Shown here piece by piece: positions 6,282 to 11,073 of a stretch of DNA of 11,073 bases. Source of the DNA: DATJBC01 sp035515515. GTDB taxonomy: Bacteria > Actinomycetota > Acidimicrobiia > Acidimicrobiales > UBA8190. The translations under genes were made by a program, and so were the position numbers. The DNA lies in NCBI GenBank assembly GCA_035515515.1, contig DATJBC010000021.1, positions 1-11,073 on the forward strand. Direction: 5' to 3'. The notes beneath the pieces are model-generated. The model did not search any database, had not been told where the DNA came from, and worked only from the letters and a program-made list of their open reading frames with translations. Within the stretch, counting starts at the first letter, position 1. Every line of letters starts with the position of its first letter.

Positions 6282-6589
6282 TGCGCATCCGCAAGGGAGA
6301 CACGGTGCAGGTGCTCTCGGGCAAGCACCGGGGCAAGCGCGGCCAGGTCATGGTGGCCCTGCCGCGCGAGAACAAGGTGATCGTGGACGGCGCCAACATG
6401 GCCAAGCGCCACACCAAGCCGCGCGGCGCCACCATGCAGGGCGGCATCATCGACAAGGACATGCCGCTGCCGGTGTCGGCGGTGGCCGTCGTGTGCTCGT
6501 CGTGCGGGCCCACCCGGATCGGCGTGCGCGTGGACGAGACCGGCCGCAAGGTGCGCGTGTGCCGCAAGTGCGGGACGGACCTGTCATGA
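6281..6589 (+). CDS. rplX: 50S ribosomal protein L24, zinc-ribbon form
   Basis: L24 is an assembly-initiating 23S rRNA-binding protein located by the tunnel exit. The KOW segment is at the N-terminus (RKGDTVQVLSGKHRGKRGQV, 4-23), followed by KVIVDGANMAKRHTKP (32-47) and QGGIIDKDMPL (53-63). At the C-terminus are CSSC (72-75) and CRKC (94-97), the two halves of a zinc ribbon found in the cysteine-containing form of L24; E. coli L24 lacks it. Length is 102 aa with the start at ATG 6281, which overlaps the rplN stop by one base. A GTG at 6278 would add one Met and a 4-nt overlap. GGAGG at 6269-6273 is 7 nt from the ATG but only 4 nt from the GTG, favouring the ATG. Confidence 0.95.
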   Translation: MRIRKGDTVQVLSGKHRGKRGQVMVALPRENKVIVDGANMAKRHTKPRGATMQGGIIDKDMPLPVSAVAVVCSSCGPTRIGVRVDETGRKVRVCRKCGTDLS

Positions 6590-7158
6590 CCACGACACCC
6601 GCCCCTCCCCGGCCACGCCTGAAGGAGCGCTACGACCAGACGCTGCGGGCACAGCTCCGCCAGCAGCTCGGCCTGGCCAACGTCATGCAGGTGCCGCGCC
6701 TCGACAAGATCGTCATCAACATGGGGGTGGGCAAGGCCACCCAGCAGCCGTCGCTCATCGAGGGGGCGGTGCGGGACCTCGAGGTCATCGCCGGCCAGAA
6801 GCCGGTGGTGACCCGGGCCCGACGCTCGATCGCCGGCTTCAAGCTGCGCGAGGGCATGCCCATCGGCGCCAAGGTGACCCTGCGCGGCGACCGTGCGTGG
6901 GAGTTCCTGGACCGGCTGATCGCGCTGGCGATCCCCCGCATCCGTGACTTCCGGGGCCTGTCGCCCTCGTCCTTCGACGGCCGGGGCAACTACACCTTCG
7001 GGGTCACCGAGCAGCTCATCTTCCCCGAGATCGACTACGACCGCGTCGACACCGTGCGCGGCATGGACATCACGATCGGCACAACAGCCCGCAACGACGC
7101 AGAGGGACGCGCCTTTCTCGATGCGTTCGGGTTCCCATTCAGGCAGGAGACCATCTAG
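6586..7158 (+). CDS. rplE: 50S ribosomal protein L5
   Basis: L5 binds 5S rRNA together with L18 and L25-type proteins, forms the central protuberance and contacts P-site tRNA. The protein has 190 aa (family about 178-190). Conserved stretches are VPRLDKIVINMGVG (36-49), GQKPVVTRARRSIAGFKLRE (70-89), GAKVTLRG (94-101), and RDFRGLSPSSFDGRGNY (120-136), then FPEIDYDRV (146-154) and GMDITIGTTA (159-168). ATG at 6586 overlaps the rplX stop by 4 nt (ATGA). The first ten residues (Thr/Pro-rich) are variable in the family. A 4-nt gap separates it from rpsZ. Confidence 0.98.
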   Translation: MTTTPAPPRPRLKERYDQTLRAQLRQQLGLANVMQVPRLDKIVINMGVGKATQQPSLIEGAVRDLEVIAGQKPVVTRARRSIAGFKLREGMPIGAKVTLRGDRAWEFLDRLIALAIPRIRDFRGLSPSSFDGRGNYTFGVTEQLIFPEIDYDRVDTVRGMDITIGTTARNDAEGRAFLDAFGFPFRQETI

Positions 7159-7162
7159 CGCC

Positions 7163-7348
7163 ATGGCCAAGAAGGCACTCATCGAGAAGCAGCAGCGGAC
7201 GCCCAAGTTCAAGGTCCGGGCCTACACCAGGTGTCGGCGCTGCGGCCGGCCCCGGGCCGTGCTCCGCAAGTTCGGCCTGTGCCGCATCTGCCTGCGCGTG
7301 ATGGTGCATGCGGGGGAGGTCCCCGGCGTGACCAAGGCGAGCTGGTGA
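7163..7348 (+). CDS. rpsZ: 30S ribosomal protein S14, zinc-binding type Z
   Basis: S14 completes the 30S head next to S3 and S10. The 61-aa product is the short zinc-binding type. The pattern is C24-xx-C27, twelve residues, C40-xx-C43, and the ending is the typical GVTKASW. The zinc-independent paralogue of about 100 aa, which many actinobacteria carry under Zur control, is not here. The start MAKKALIEKQQRTPKFKVRAY is canonical in kind, with ATG at 7163. AGGAGA at 7145-7150 is a ribosome-binding site with a 12-nt spacer, lying inside the end of rplE. It is sometimes annotated as rpsN type Z. A 16-nt gap leads to rpsH. Confidence 0.97.
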   Translation: MAKKALIEKQQRTPKFKVRAYTRCRRCGRPRAVLRKFGLCRICLRVMVHAGEVPGVTKASW

Positions 7349-7350
7349 GG

Positions 7351-7356
7351 GGAGGG
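7351..7356 (+). promoter_or_regulatory. Ribosome-binding site deciding the rpsH start
   Basis: GGAGGG in the 16-nt rpsZ-rpsH gap lies 8 nt from ATG 7365 and 14 nt from ATG 7371, so the first of the two ATGs is the better start. Confidence 0.7.
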
Positions 7357-7364
7357 ACGCGCAT

Positions 7365-7769
7365 ATGACGATGACCGACCCCATCGCGGACATGCTGACC
7401 CGCATCCGCAACGCCAACACTGCCATGCACGACTCCGTCAAGATGCCCAGCTCCAAGCTGAAGGAGTCCCTGGCCGTCATCCTCCAACGCGAGGGCTACA
7501 TCGCGAGCTTCGAGGTGGGCCCGGCCACGGCCGGTCCCGGCAAGGTGCTCGAGATCCAGCTCAAGTACGCGCCGGACCGCACCCGCACCATCGCCGGGCT
7601 CAAGCGCGTGTCCCGTCCCGGCCTGCGCATCTACGCCCGGGCCGACGGCATCCCCCGGGTGCTGGGCGGCATGGGCGTGGCCGTGGTGTCGACCAGCCAC
7701 GGGCTCATGACCGACCGCGAGGCTCGCCAGCGACGCGTGGGCGGGGAGGTCCTCTGCTATGTCTGGTGA
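7365..7769 (+). CDS. rpsH: 30S ribosomal protein S8
   Basis: S8 is a primary 16S rRNA-binding protein of the platform. In E. coli it represses the spc operon by binding the rplE start region; I could not recognise the corresponding mRNA structure here. The 134-aa product is full length: DPIADMLTRIRNA (5-17), SRPGLRIY (83-90), VLGGMGVAVVSTSHGLMTD (99-117), and GGEVLCYVW (126-134) at the end. There are two candidate ATGs, 7365 and 7371. GGAGGG at 7351-7356 lies 8 nt from the first and 14 nt from the second, so 7365 is chosen, adding Met-Thr to the usual MTDPIADML. Confidence 0.97.
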   Translation: MTMTDPIADMLTRIRNANTAMHDSVKMPSSKLKESLAVILQREGYIASFEVGPATAGPGKVLEIQLKYAPDRTRTIAGLKRVSRPGLRIYARADGIPRVLGGMGVAVVSTSHGLMTDREARQRRVGGEVLCYVW

Positions 7770-7779
7770 GGAGTCGTAG

Positions 7780-8319
7780 ATGTCGCGCGTCGGCCGATCG
7801 CCCATCGCCGTCCCCGGCGGCGTGACCGTCACCCTCGACGCCGGCAACGTCACCGTGGCCGGCCCCCAGGGCACGCTCTCGCGCGCCCTGCCGGGCCCCA
7901 TCACCGTGCGCCAGGAGGACAGCACCCTCCTCGTGGAGCGCCCCGACGACGAGCGCCACAACCGGGCCCTGCACGGGCTGACCCGCTCGCTGGTGGCCAA
8001 CATGGTCACCGGCGTCACCGCCGGGTTCTCCAAGGAGCTCGAGATCGTGGGCGTCGGCTACCGGGCCACCGCCCGCGGGCCGGCCTCGCTCGAGCTCGCC
8101 CTGGGCTTCTCGCACCCCGTGGCGGTCGACGCCCCCGAGGGCGTCACCTTCGAGGTGCCCACCCCGACCCGCATCGTGGTGAAGGGGATCGACAAGGAGA
8201 AGGTGGGCCAGGTGGCCGCCGACATCCGCAAGCTCCGGAAGCCCGAGCCCTACAAGGGCAAGGGCATCCGCTACGCCGGCGAGCGGGTCATCCGCAAGGC
8301 CGGGAAGGCGGCGAAGTGA
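7780..8319 (+). CDS. rplF: 50S ribosomal protein L6
   Basis: L6 sits at the base of the L7/L12 stalk near the sarcin-ricin loop and contributes to the GTPase-factor site. The 179-aa length is standard, with two tandem L6 folds. The N-terminal part begins SRVGRSPIAVPGGV (2-15) and includes VAGPQGTLSRALP (26-38). The second half contains GVGYRA (91-96), LGFSHPV (108-114) and the signature EPYKGKGIRYAGE (156-168), which binds 23S rRNA. GAGGAG at 7768-7773 lies 6 nt before the ATG and overlaps the rpsH stop. The stop overlaps the GTG of rplR by 4 nt. Confidence 0.98.
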   Translation: MSRVGRSPIAVPGGVTVTLDAGNVTVAGPQGTLSRALPGPITVRQEDSTLLVERPDDERHNRALHGLTRSLVANMVTGVTAGFSKELEIVGVGYRATARGPASLELALGFSHPVAVDAPEGVTFEVPTPTRIVVKGIDKEKVGQVAADIRKLRKPEPYKGKGIRYAGERVIRKAGKAAK

Positions 8320-8687
8320 CCATGGCGGACACCGCAGCCCGCAAGCGGACCATGCGCATCCGGCGCCACGCCCGGGTGCGCAAGCACATCGCAGGCACCC
8401 CGGCCCGGCCCCGGCTGGCGGTGTTCCGGTCCGGGCGGCACATCTCGGCGCAGGTCATCGACGACACCGCGGGGCGCACCCTGGCGGCCGCCGCCACGGT
8501 CGAAGGGGCCCTGCGGGGCGCGGGCGGGGGCAACGTCGCCGCCGCGGCCGCGGTGGGGAAGCTGGTGGCCGAGCGGGCCAAGGCGGCCGGCGTCACGCAG
8601 GTCGTGTTCGACCGCGGTGGCAACCGCTACCACGGGCGCGTGGCGGCCCTGGCCGACGCAGCCCGCGAGGGAGGACTGGAGTTCTGA
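8316..8687 (+). CDS. rplR: 50S ribosomal protein L18
   Basis: L18 carries 5S rRNA into the central protuberance together with L5. The protein is 123 aa. Its basic N-terminus (RKRTMRIRRHARVRKHIAGT, 9-28) is followed by RPRLAVFRSGRHISAQVIDD (31-50) and the C-terminal signature FDRGGNRYHGRVAALADAAR (98-117) with GLEF at the end. An Ala/Gly-rich stretch at 66-80 is typical high-GC drift in a variable loop. The start could be GTG 8316, overlapping the rplF stop (GTGA), or ATG 8322, two codons later. GGAAGG at 8303-8308 is 7 nt from the GTG and 13 nt from the ATG, so the GTG is preferred weakly. Confidence 0.95.
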   Translation: MTMADTAARKRTMRIRRHARVRKHIAGTPARPRLAVFRSGRHISAQVIDDTAGRTLAAAATVEGALRGAGGGNVAAAAAVGKLVAERAKAAGVTQVVFDRGGNRYHGRVAALADAAREGGLEF

Positions 8688-9238
8688 TGCTCGACGGACA
8701 ATTCGAGGAACGCACCATCCGCGTCAATCGGGTGGCCAAGGTGGTCCAGGGTGGGCGGCGCTTCTCGTTCACCGCGCTCATGGTGGTGGGCGACGGCAAC
8801 GGCCGAGTGGGGCTGGGCTACGGCAAGGCCAAGGAGGCCGGCCTGGCCGTGCAGAAGGGCATCGAGGAGGCGCGCAAGAACATGTTCGACGTGCCGCTGG
8901 CGGGCTCCACCATCACCCATCCCATCATCGGGGAGGCGGGCGCGGGGCGTGTCATGCTCAAGCCGGCCTCGCCCGGCACGGGTGTCATCGCCGGCGGCGC
9001 GGCGCGCGCCATCCTCGAGCTGGCCGGTGTGCACGACATCCTGTGCAAGTCGCTGGGCTCGTCCAACGGCATCAACGTGGCCCACGCCACCATCGCCGGG
9101 CTCAAGGCGCTCAAGCGGCCCGAGGAGGTGGCGCGCCTGCGGGGCAAGGCGGCCGACGAGGTCGTGCCCCGTGGCGTGCTGCGCGCCTACCGCGAGCGCC
9201 AGCGGGCGGCCGACCTGTTCCGGGAGGTGCCCTCGTGA
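8687..9238 (+). CDS. rpsE: 30S ribosomal protein S5
   Basis: S5 is located on the back of the 30S subunit, contributes to decoding accuracy and forms part of the mRNA entry helicase with S3 and S4. The 183-aa product has the double-stranded-RNA-binding-like N-terminal domain: FEERTIRVNRVAKVVQGGRR (6-25), FSFTALMVVGDGNGRVGLGY (26-45). The C-terminal domain has THPIIGEAGAGRVMLKPASP (77-96), GTGVIAGGAARAILELAGV (97-115) and KSLGSSNGINVAHATI (121-136). ATG at 8687 shares a base with the rplR stop (TGATG). GGAG at 8678-8681 is 5 nt away, with a stronger GGGAGGA slightly further upstream. No resistance-type substitution is evident to me. Confidence 0.98.
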   Translation: MLDGQFEERTIRVNRVAKVVQGGRRFSFTALMVVGDGNGRVGLGYGKAKEAGLAVQKGIEEARKNMFDVPLAGSTITHPIIGEAGAGRVMLKPASPGTGVIAGGAARAILELAGVHDILCKSLGSSNGINVAHATIAGLKALKRPEEVARLRGKAADEVVPRGVLRAYRERQRAADLFREVPS

Positions 9239-9618
9239 GCCCGGCCGCATCGGGCGGCGGCCACCTCAAGGTGACCCAGGTGCGCTCGGCCATCACCACC
9301 AAGCCCAAGCACCGCGGCACGCTGCGGGCCCTCGGCCTGCGCGGCGTGGGGCGCAGCCGGGTGCTGGCCGACACCGACGCGCTGCAGGGCATGCTCGCCC
9401 GGGTACCGCACCTGGTCGAGGTGACGGCCGCCACCGAGGACGAGGTGAGCGCCCAGCGGGCCCGCACCGACGCGGCGCGCACCGCCCGGCGCCGGGCCCA
9501 GGGTCAGGCCGCCGCCGCCCCCGCCCCGGCGCGGGCGCGCCGGGCCACCAAGGCCCCTGCCAGCAAGGCCCCTGCCGCCGAGGCGGCCGCCCCCGAGGCC
9601 ACGGAGGGATCGTCATGA
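9235..9618 (+). CDS. rpmD: 50S ribosomal protein L30 with extended C-terminus
   Basis: L30 is a small peripheral 50S protein. Residues 10-68 match it: LKVTQVRSAITTKPKHRGTL (11-30), then ALGLRGVGRSRVLADTDALQ (32-51), ending LVEV. Usual L30 is about 58-65 aa. Here the protein has 127 aa, with a tail of about 60 residues rich in Ala, Arg and Pro, containing the doubled unit KAPA (106-109 and 111-114). GTG at 9235 overlaps the rpsE stop by 4 nt, and GGGAGG at 9222-9227 lies 7 nt upstream. The codon after the core is in the same frame with no stop, and the tail ends in the ATGA overlap with rplO. The tail is likely disordered; its role is unknown. Confidence 0.94.
   Translation: MSPAASGGGHLKVTQVRSAITTKPKHRGTLRALGLRGVGRSRVLADTDALQGMLARVPHLVEVTAATEDEVSAQRARTDAARTARRRAQGQAAAAPAPARARRATKAPASKAPAAEAAAPEATEGSS
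9549..9576 (+). repeat. Short tandem repeat in the rpmD tail
   Basis: The 13-nt word CAAGGCCCCTGCC occurs at 9549-9561 and 9564-9576, a period of 15 nt (5 codons). It encodes KAPAS-KAPAA in the C-terminal tail of L30 (residues 106-115). It is consistent with small in-frame expansion of a low-complexity tail. Confidence 0.7.
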
Positions 9619-10103
9619 AGGTGCACGACCTGCGCCCCTCCCCGGGCGCCCACCGGGCCAAGCGCCGGGTGGGCCGGGGCATCGCCGGCAAGGGTGGCAA
9701 GACCGCCGGCCGGGGGACCAAGGGCACCGGCGCCCGCGACACCGTCAAGCCGGGGTTCGAGGGAGGCCAGCTGCCCCTGGCCCAGCGCGTGCCCAAGCTC
9801 AAGGGCTTCAAGAACCCGTTCCGGGTGGAGTACGCGGCGGTCAACCTCGACACGATCGACGCCCTGGAGGGCGAGGACATCTCTCCGGACACGCTGCGCG
9901 CCGCCGGCCGGATCCACAAGGGTGCCCTGGTCAAGGTGCTCGGACGGGGCGAGGTGCACCGGGCGCTGCGGGTGAAGGCCCACGCGGTGTCGGCGTCGGC
10001 CCGCAGCGCCATCGAGGGCGCCGGGGGGAGCGTCGAGATCCTGCCCCCGCCCTTCGGCCACGGCCGGCCGCCAGCGCGGGGCAACGCCCTGACCAACCGG
10101 TAG
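9615..10103 (+). CDS. rplO: 50S ribosomal protein L15
   Basis: L15 is a late-assembly 23S rRNA-binding protein that organises the region behind the central protuberance. The product is 162 aa, against about 145-150 in most bacteria. It shows the basic, glycine-rich N-terminal arm (VGRGIAGKGGKTAGRGTKGT, 19-38), FEGGQLPLAQRVPKLKGF (48-65) and the C-terminal domain with KVLGRGEV (107-114) and SARSAIEGAGGSVEIL (128-143). About 18 residues after that (PPPFGHGRPPARGNALTNR, 144-162) exceed the E. coli form. ATG at 9615 overlaps the rpmD stop (ATGA), with GGAGGG at 9603-9608. A 31-nt gap follows before secY, the widest in the window. Confidence 0.97.
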   Translation: MKVHDLRPSPGAHRAKRRVGRGIAGKGGKTAGRGTKGTGARDTVKPGFEGGQLPLAQRVPKLKGFKNPFRVEYAAVNLDTIDALEGEDISPDTLRAAGRIHKGALVKVLGRGEVHRALRVKAHAVSASARSAIEGAGGSVEILPPPFGHGRPPARGNALTNR

Positions 10104-10134
10104 CCTTCTACACCCGGACGCCGAGGAGGGGTCG
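10104..10134 (+). promoter_or_regulatory. rplO-secY intergenic gap with secY ribosome-binding site
   Basis: This 31-nt gap is the longest in the window. It holds GAGGAGGGG at 10123-10131, an excellent Shine-Dalgarno match. Its GAGGAG part ends 6 nt before the TTG at 10135, which decides that unusual start. No inverted repeat with a T-run and no promoter boxes are seen. secY is therefore probably read from the same transcript but initiated on its own rather than by stop/start overlap. Confidence 0.8.
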
Positions 10135-11073
10135 TTGCTCTCCAGCCTGAAGAACATCTTCAAGGTCCCCGACCTTCGCAACAAGGTTGTCTTCACGCTG
10201 CTCGTCATCGGGCTCTACCAGCTCGGCGCCAACATCATCGTCCCCTTCATCTCCATCAAGCAGGTCCAGAACCTCGAGGCCCAGGCCAAGCAGGCCGGCA
10301 TCCTGGGGTTCCTCAACCTGTTCTCGGGGGGCGGGCTCCTGCGCATGGCCGTGTTCGGGCTGGGGATCATGCCCTACATCACCAGCTCGATCATCATCCA
10401 GCTGCTGTCGACGGTGATCCCCAAGCTCGAGGAGTGGCGCGACCAGGGCGCCGTGGGCCAGAAGAAGCTGACCCAGACCACCCGCTATCTCACCATCGGC
10501 CTGGCCCTGCTCCAGTCGGCGGGGCTCGTCTACCTCTTCCACAACGGGGGCGGCGGGCTGCTCGGCTCGACGAGCAACGTCGACCTCATCCCCAACTTCA
10601 CGCTGTGGCGGGCGGCCTTCATCTGCATGACGCTCACCGCCGGCACGGCGTTCGTCATGTGGCTGGGCGAGCTCATCACCCAGCGCGGCATCGGCAACGG
10701 CATGTCCATCCTGATCTTCGCCAACGTCACCGCCGGCATCCCCGCCGGGGGCACGGCCGTGCTCACCCAGGGCGGTAGCCTGAAATTCGGCGTGATCGTG
10801 GTCCTCACCGTGGTCCTGCTGGTGGTGGTGGTGTTCATGGAGCAGGGCCAGCGCCGCATCCCCGTCACCTTCGCCAAACGGGTGGTGGGGCGCAAGATGT
10901 ACGGGGGGTCCTCCACCTACATCCCGCTCAAGGTCAACCAGTCGGGCGTGATCCCCATCATCTTCGCCAACTCGCTGCTCTACATCCCGGTGCTCCTGGC
11001 CAACATCATCCCCTGGACCGGCTTCCGGACCTTCGTGAACAACCGCATCACGCCCACGAGCCTCACCTACGTG
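10135..11073 (+). CDS. secY: Protein translocase subunit SecY (5' part, truncated by window edge)
   Basis: SecY is the membrane channel of the Sec translocon, working with SecE, SecG and SecA or the ribosome. The visible 313 residues correspond to roughly the first 70% of a protein usually of 420-450 aa. The first half is complete: TM1 (about 18-38), plug and TM2 (about 66-95, with FSGGGLLRMAVFGLGIMPYI at 63-82), TM3 (117-137), TM4 (158-178), TM5 with RGIGNGMSILIF (184-195), and TM6 (217-235). The cytoplasmic loop EQGQRRIPV (236-244), which contacts SecA or the ribosome, follows, then TM7 (about 270-292, after YIPLKVNQSG at 262-271). The start is TTG at 10135, the only start codon that fits both the conserved N-terminus (LKN-FKVPDLR) and the ribosome-binding site. 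The frame has no stop up to the last base. Odd: YQLG (28-31) where YRLG is usual. Confidence 0.96.
   Translation, partial: MLSSLKNIFKVPDLRNKVVFTLLVIGLYQLGANIIVPFISIKQVQNLEAQAKQAGILGFLNLFSGGGLLRMAVFGLGIMPYITSSIIIQLLSTVIPKLEEWRDQGAVGQKKLTQTTRYLTIGLALLQSAGLVYLFHNGGGGLLGSTSNVDLIPNFTLWRAAFICMTLTAGTAFVMWLGELITQRGIGNGMSILIFANVTAGIPAGGTAVLTQGGSLKFGVIVVLTVVLLVVVVFMEQGQRRIPVTFAKRVVGRKMYGGSSTYIPLKVNQSGVIPIIFANSLLYIPVLLANIIPWTGFRTFVNNRITPTSLTYV

Larger units (their letters stand above)
20..11073 (+). other. Fused S10-spc ribosomal protein operon
   Basis: Twenty-one genes stand head to tail on one strand. Ten junctions are overlaps: 4 nt at rplC/rplD, rplD/rplW, rpsQ/rplN, rplX/rplE, rplF/rplR, rpsE/rpmD and rpmD/rplO, and 1 nt at rpsC/rplP, rpmC/rpsQ and rplR/rpsE. 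rplN/rplX also overlaps, by 1 or 4 nt depending on the start. The remaining gaps are 1-31 nt. The gene order is the widely conserved bacterial one. No promoter-like pair of boxes or hairpin-plus-T-run terminator is visible at any junction, so one transcript with translational coupling is inferred. Internal promoters within coding sequence cannot be excluded from sequence alone. Confidence 0.85.

Noticed and set aside
6244..7212. 322-codon minus-strand open frame opposite rplX and rplE
   Set aside because: The plus strand encodes intact L24 and L5; the antisense peptide shows no family signature.
10104..10134. Possible terminator or promoter between rplO and secY
   Set aside because: No inverted repeat, T-run or convincing -10/-35 pair in the 31 nt; only the ribosome-binding site is supported.
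9293..10208. Overlapping minus-strand open frames opposite rpmD, rplO and the secY start
   Set aside because: Arg/Pro/Ala-rich shadows of high-GC coding sequence, without plausible ribosome-binding sites or known motifs.
10135..11073. Possible secY pseudogene, since only short out-of-frame ATG frames stand out in this area
   Set aside because: Reading from the TTG gives 313 uninterrupted codons with all expected SecY motifs; the gene is cut only by the window edge.
1..11073. Mobile element, CRISPR array, tRNA/rRNA or a novel defence-type system
   Set aside because: All but about 120 nt is taken up by 21 recognised housekeeping genes in canonical order; no repeats with spacers, no terminal inverted repeats, and no foreign gene or composition break.

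Overview
The window is an uninterrupted run of 21 genes, all on the + strand. It is the classic S10-spc ribosomal protein cluster in its canonical order: rplC, rplD, rplW, rplB, rpsS, rplV, rpsC, rplP, rpmC, rpsQ, then rplN, rplX, rplE, rpsZ (zinc-type S14), rpsH, rplF, rplR, rpsE, rpmD, rplO, and the 5' 313 codons of secY, which runs off the right edge. The expected upstream neighbour rpsJ (S10) and the downstream genes usual for the cluster (adk, map, infA) lie outside the window.

Organism: the DNA is very GC-rich by eye, with third codon positions almost always G or C and frequent GTG starts. The protein sequences look actinobacterial: the L3 GACATP segment, a zinc-type S14 of 61 aa, and an L24 with a CxxC/CxxC zinc ribbon. 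Several subunits carry long Ala/Glu/Lys/Arg-rich C-terminal tails (L4, L22, S3, L29, L30). The best guess is a high-GC actinobacterium, possibly of the class Acidimicrobiia. The class assignment is an inference from remembered family sequences, not a search result.

Layout: left part (1-5916), the S10-type half, gives eleven 30S and 50S proteins around the peptidyl-transferase centre (L2, L3, L4, L16), the exit tunnel (L4, L22, L23, L29) and the 30S mRNA entry and head (S3, S19). Middle and right part (5913-10103), the spc-type half, gives L14, L24, L5, S14, S8, L6, L18, S5, L30 and L15. Right edge (10135-11073) is secY, the protein-conducting channel that receives nascent chains leaving the exit site formed partly by L23, L29 and L24.

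The genes are packed extremely tightly. Nearly half of the junctions are 1- or 4-nt stop/start overlaps (TGATG, GTGA, ATGA), and the rest are gaps of 1 to 31 nt. No promoter or terminator is visible, and there is no intergenic room at the rpsQ/rplN border where E. coli separates its S10 and spc operons. Translational coupling along one long transcript is the likely mode of expression. No intergenic stretch exceeds 31 nt.

I see no mobile element, CRISPR array, RNA gene or previously undescribed system. The unusual content is confined to the low-complexity C-terminal tails, an internal duplication in the L22 tail, a possible helix at the end of the S3 tail, a TTG start on secY, and a few substitutions at normally conserved positions.
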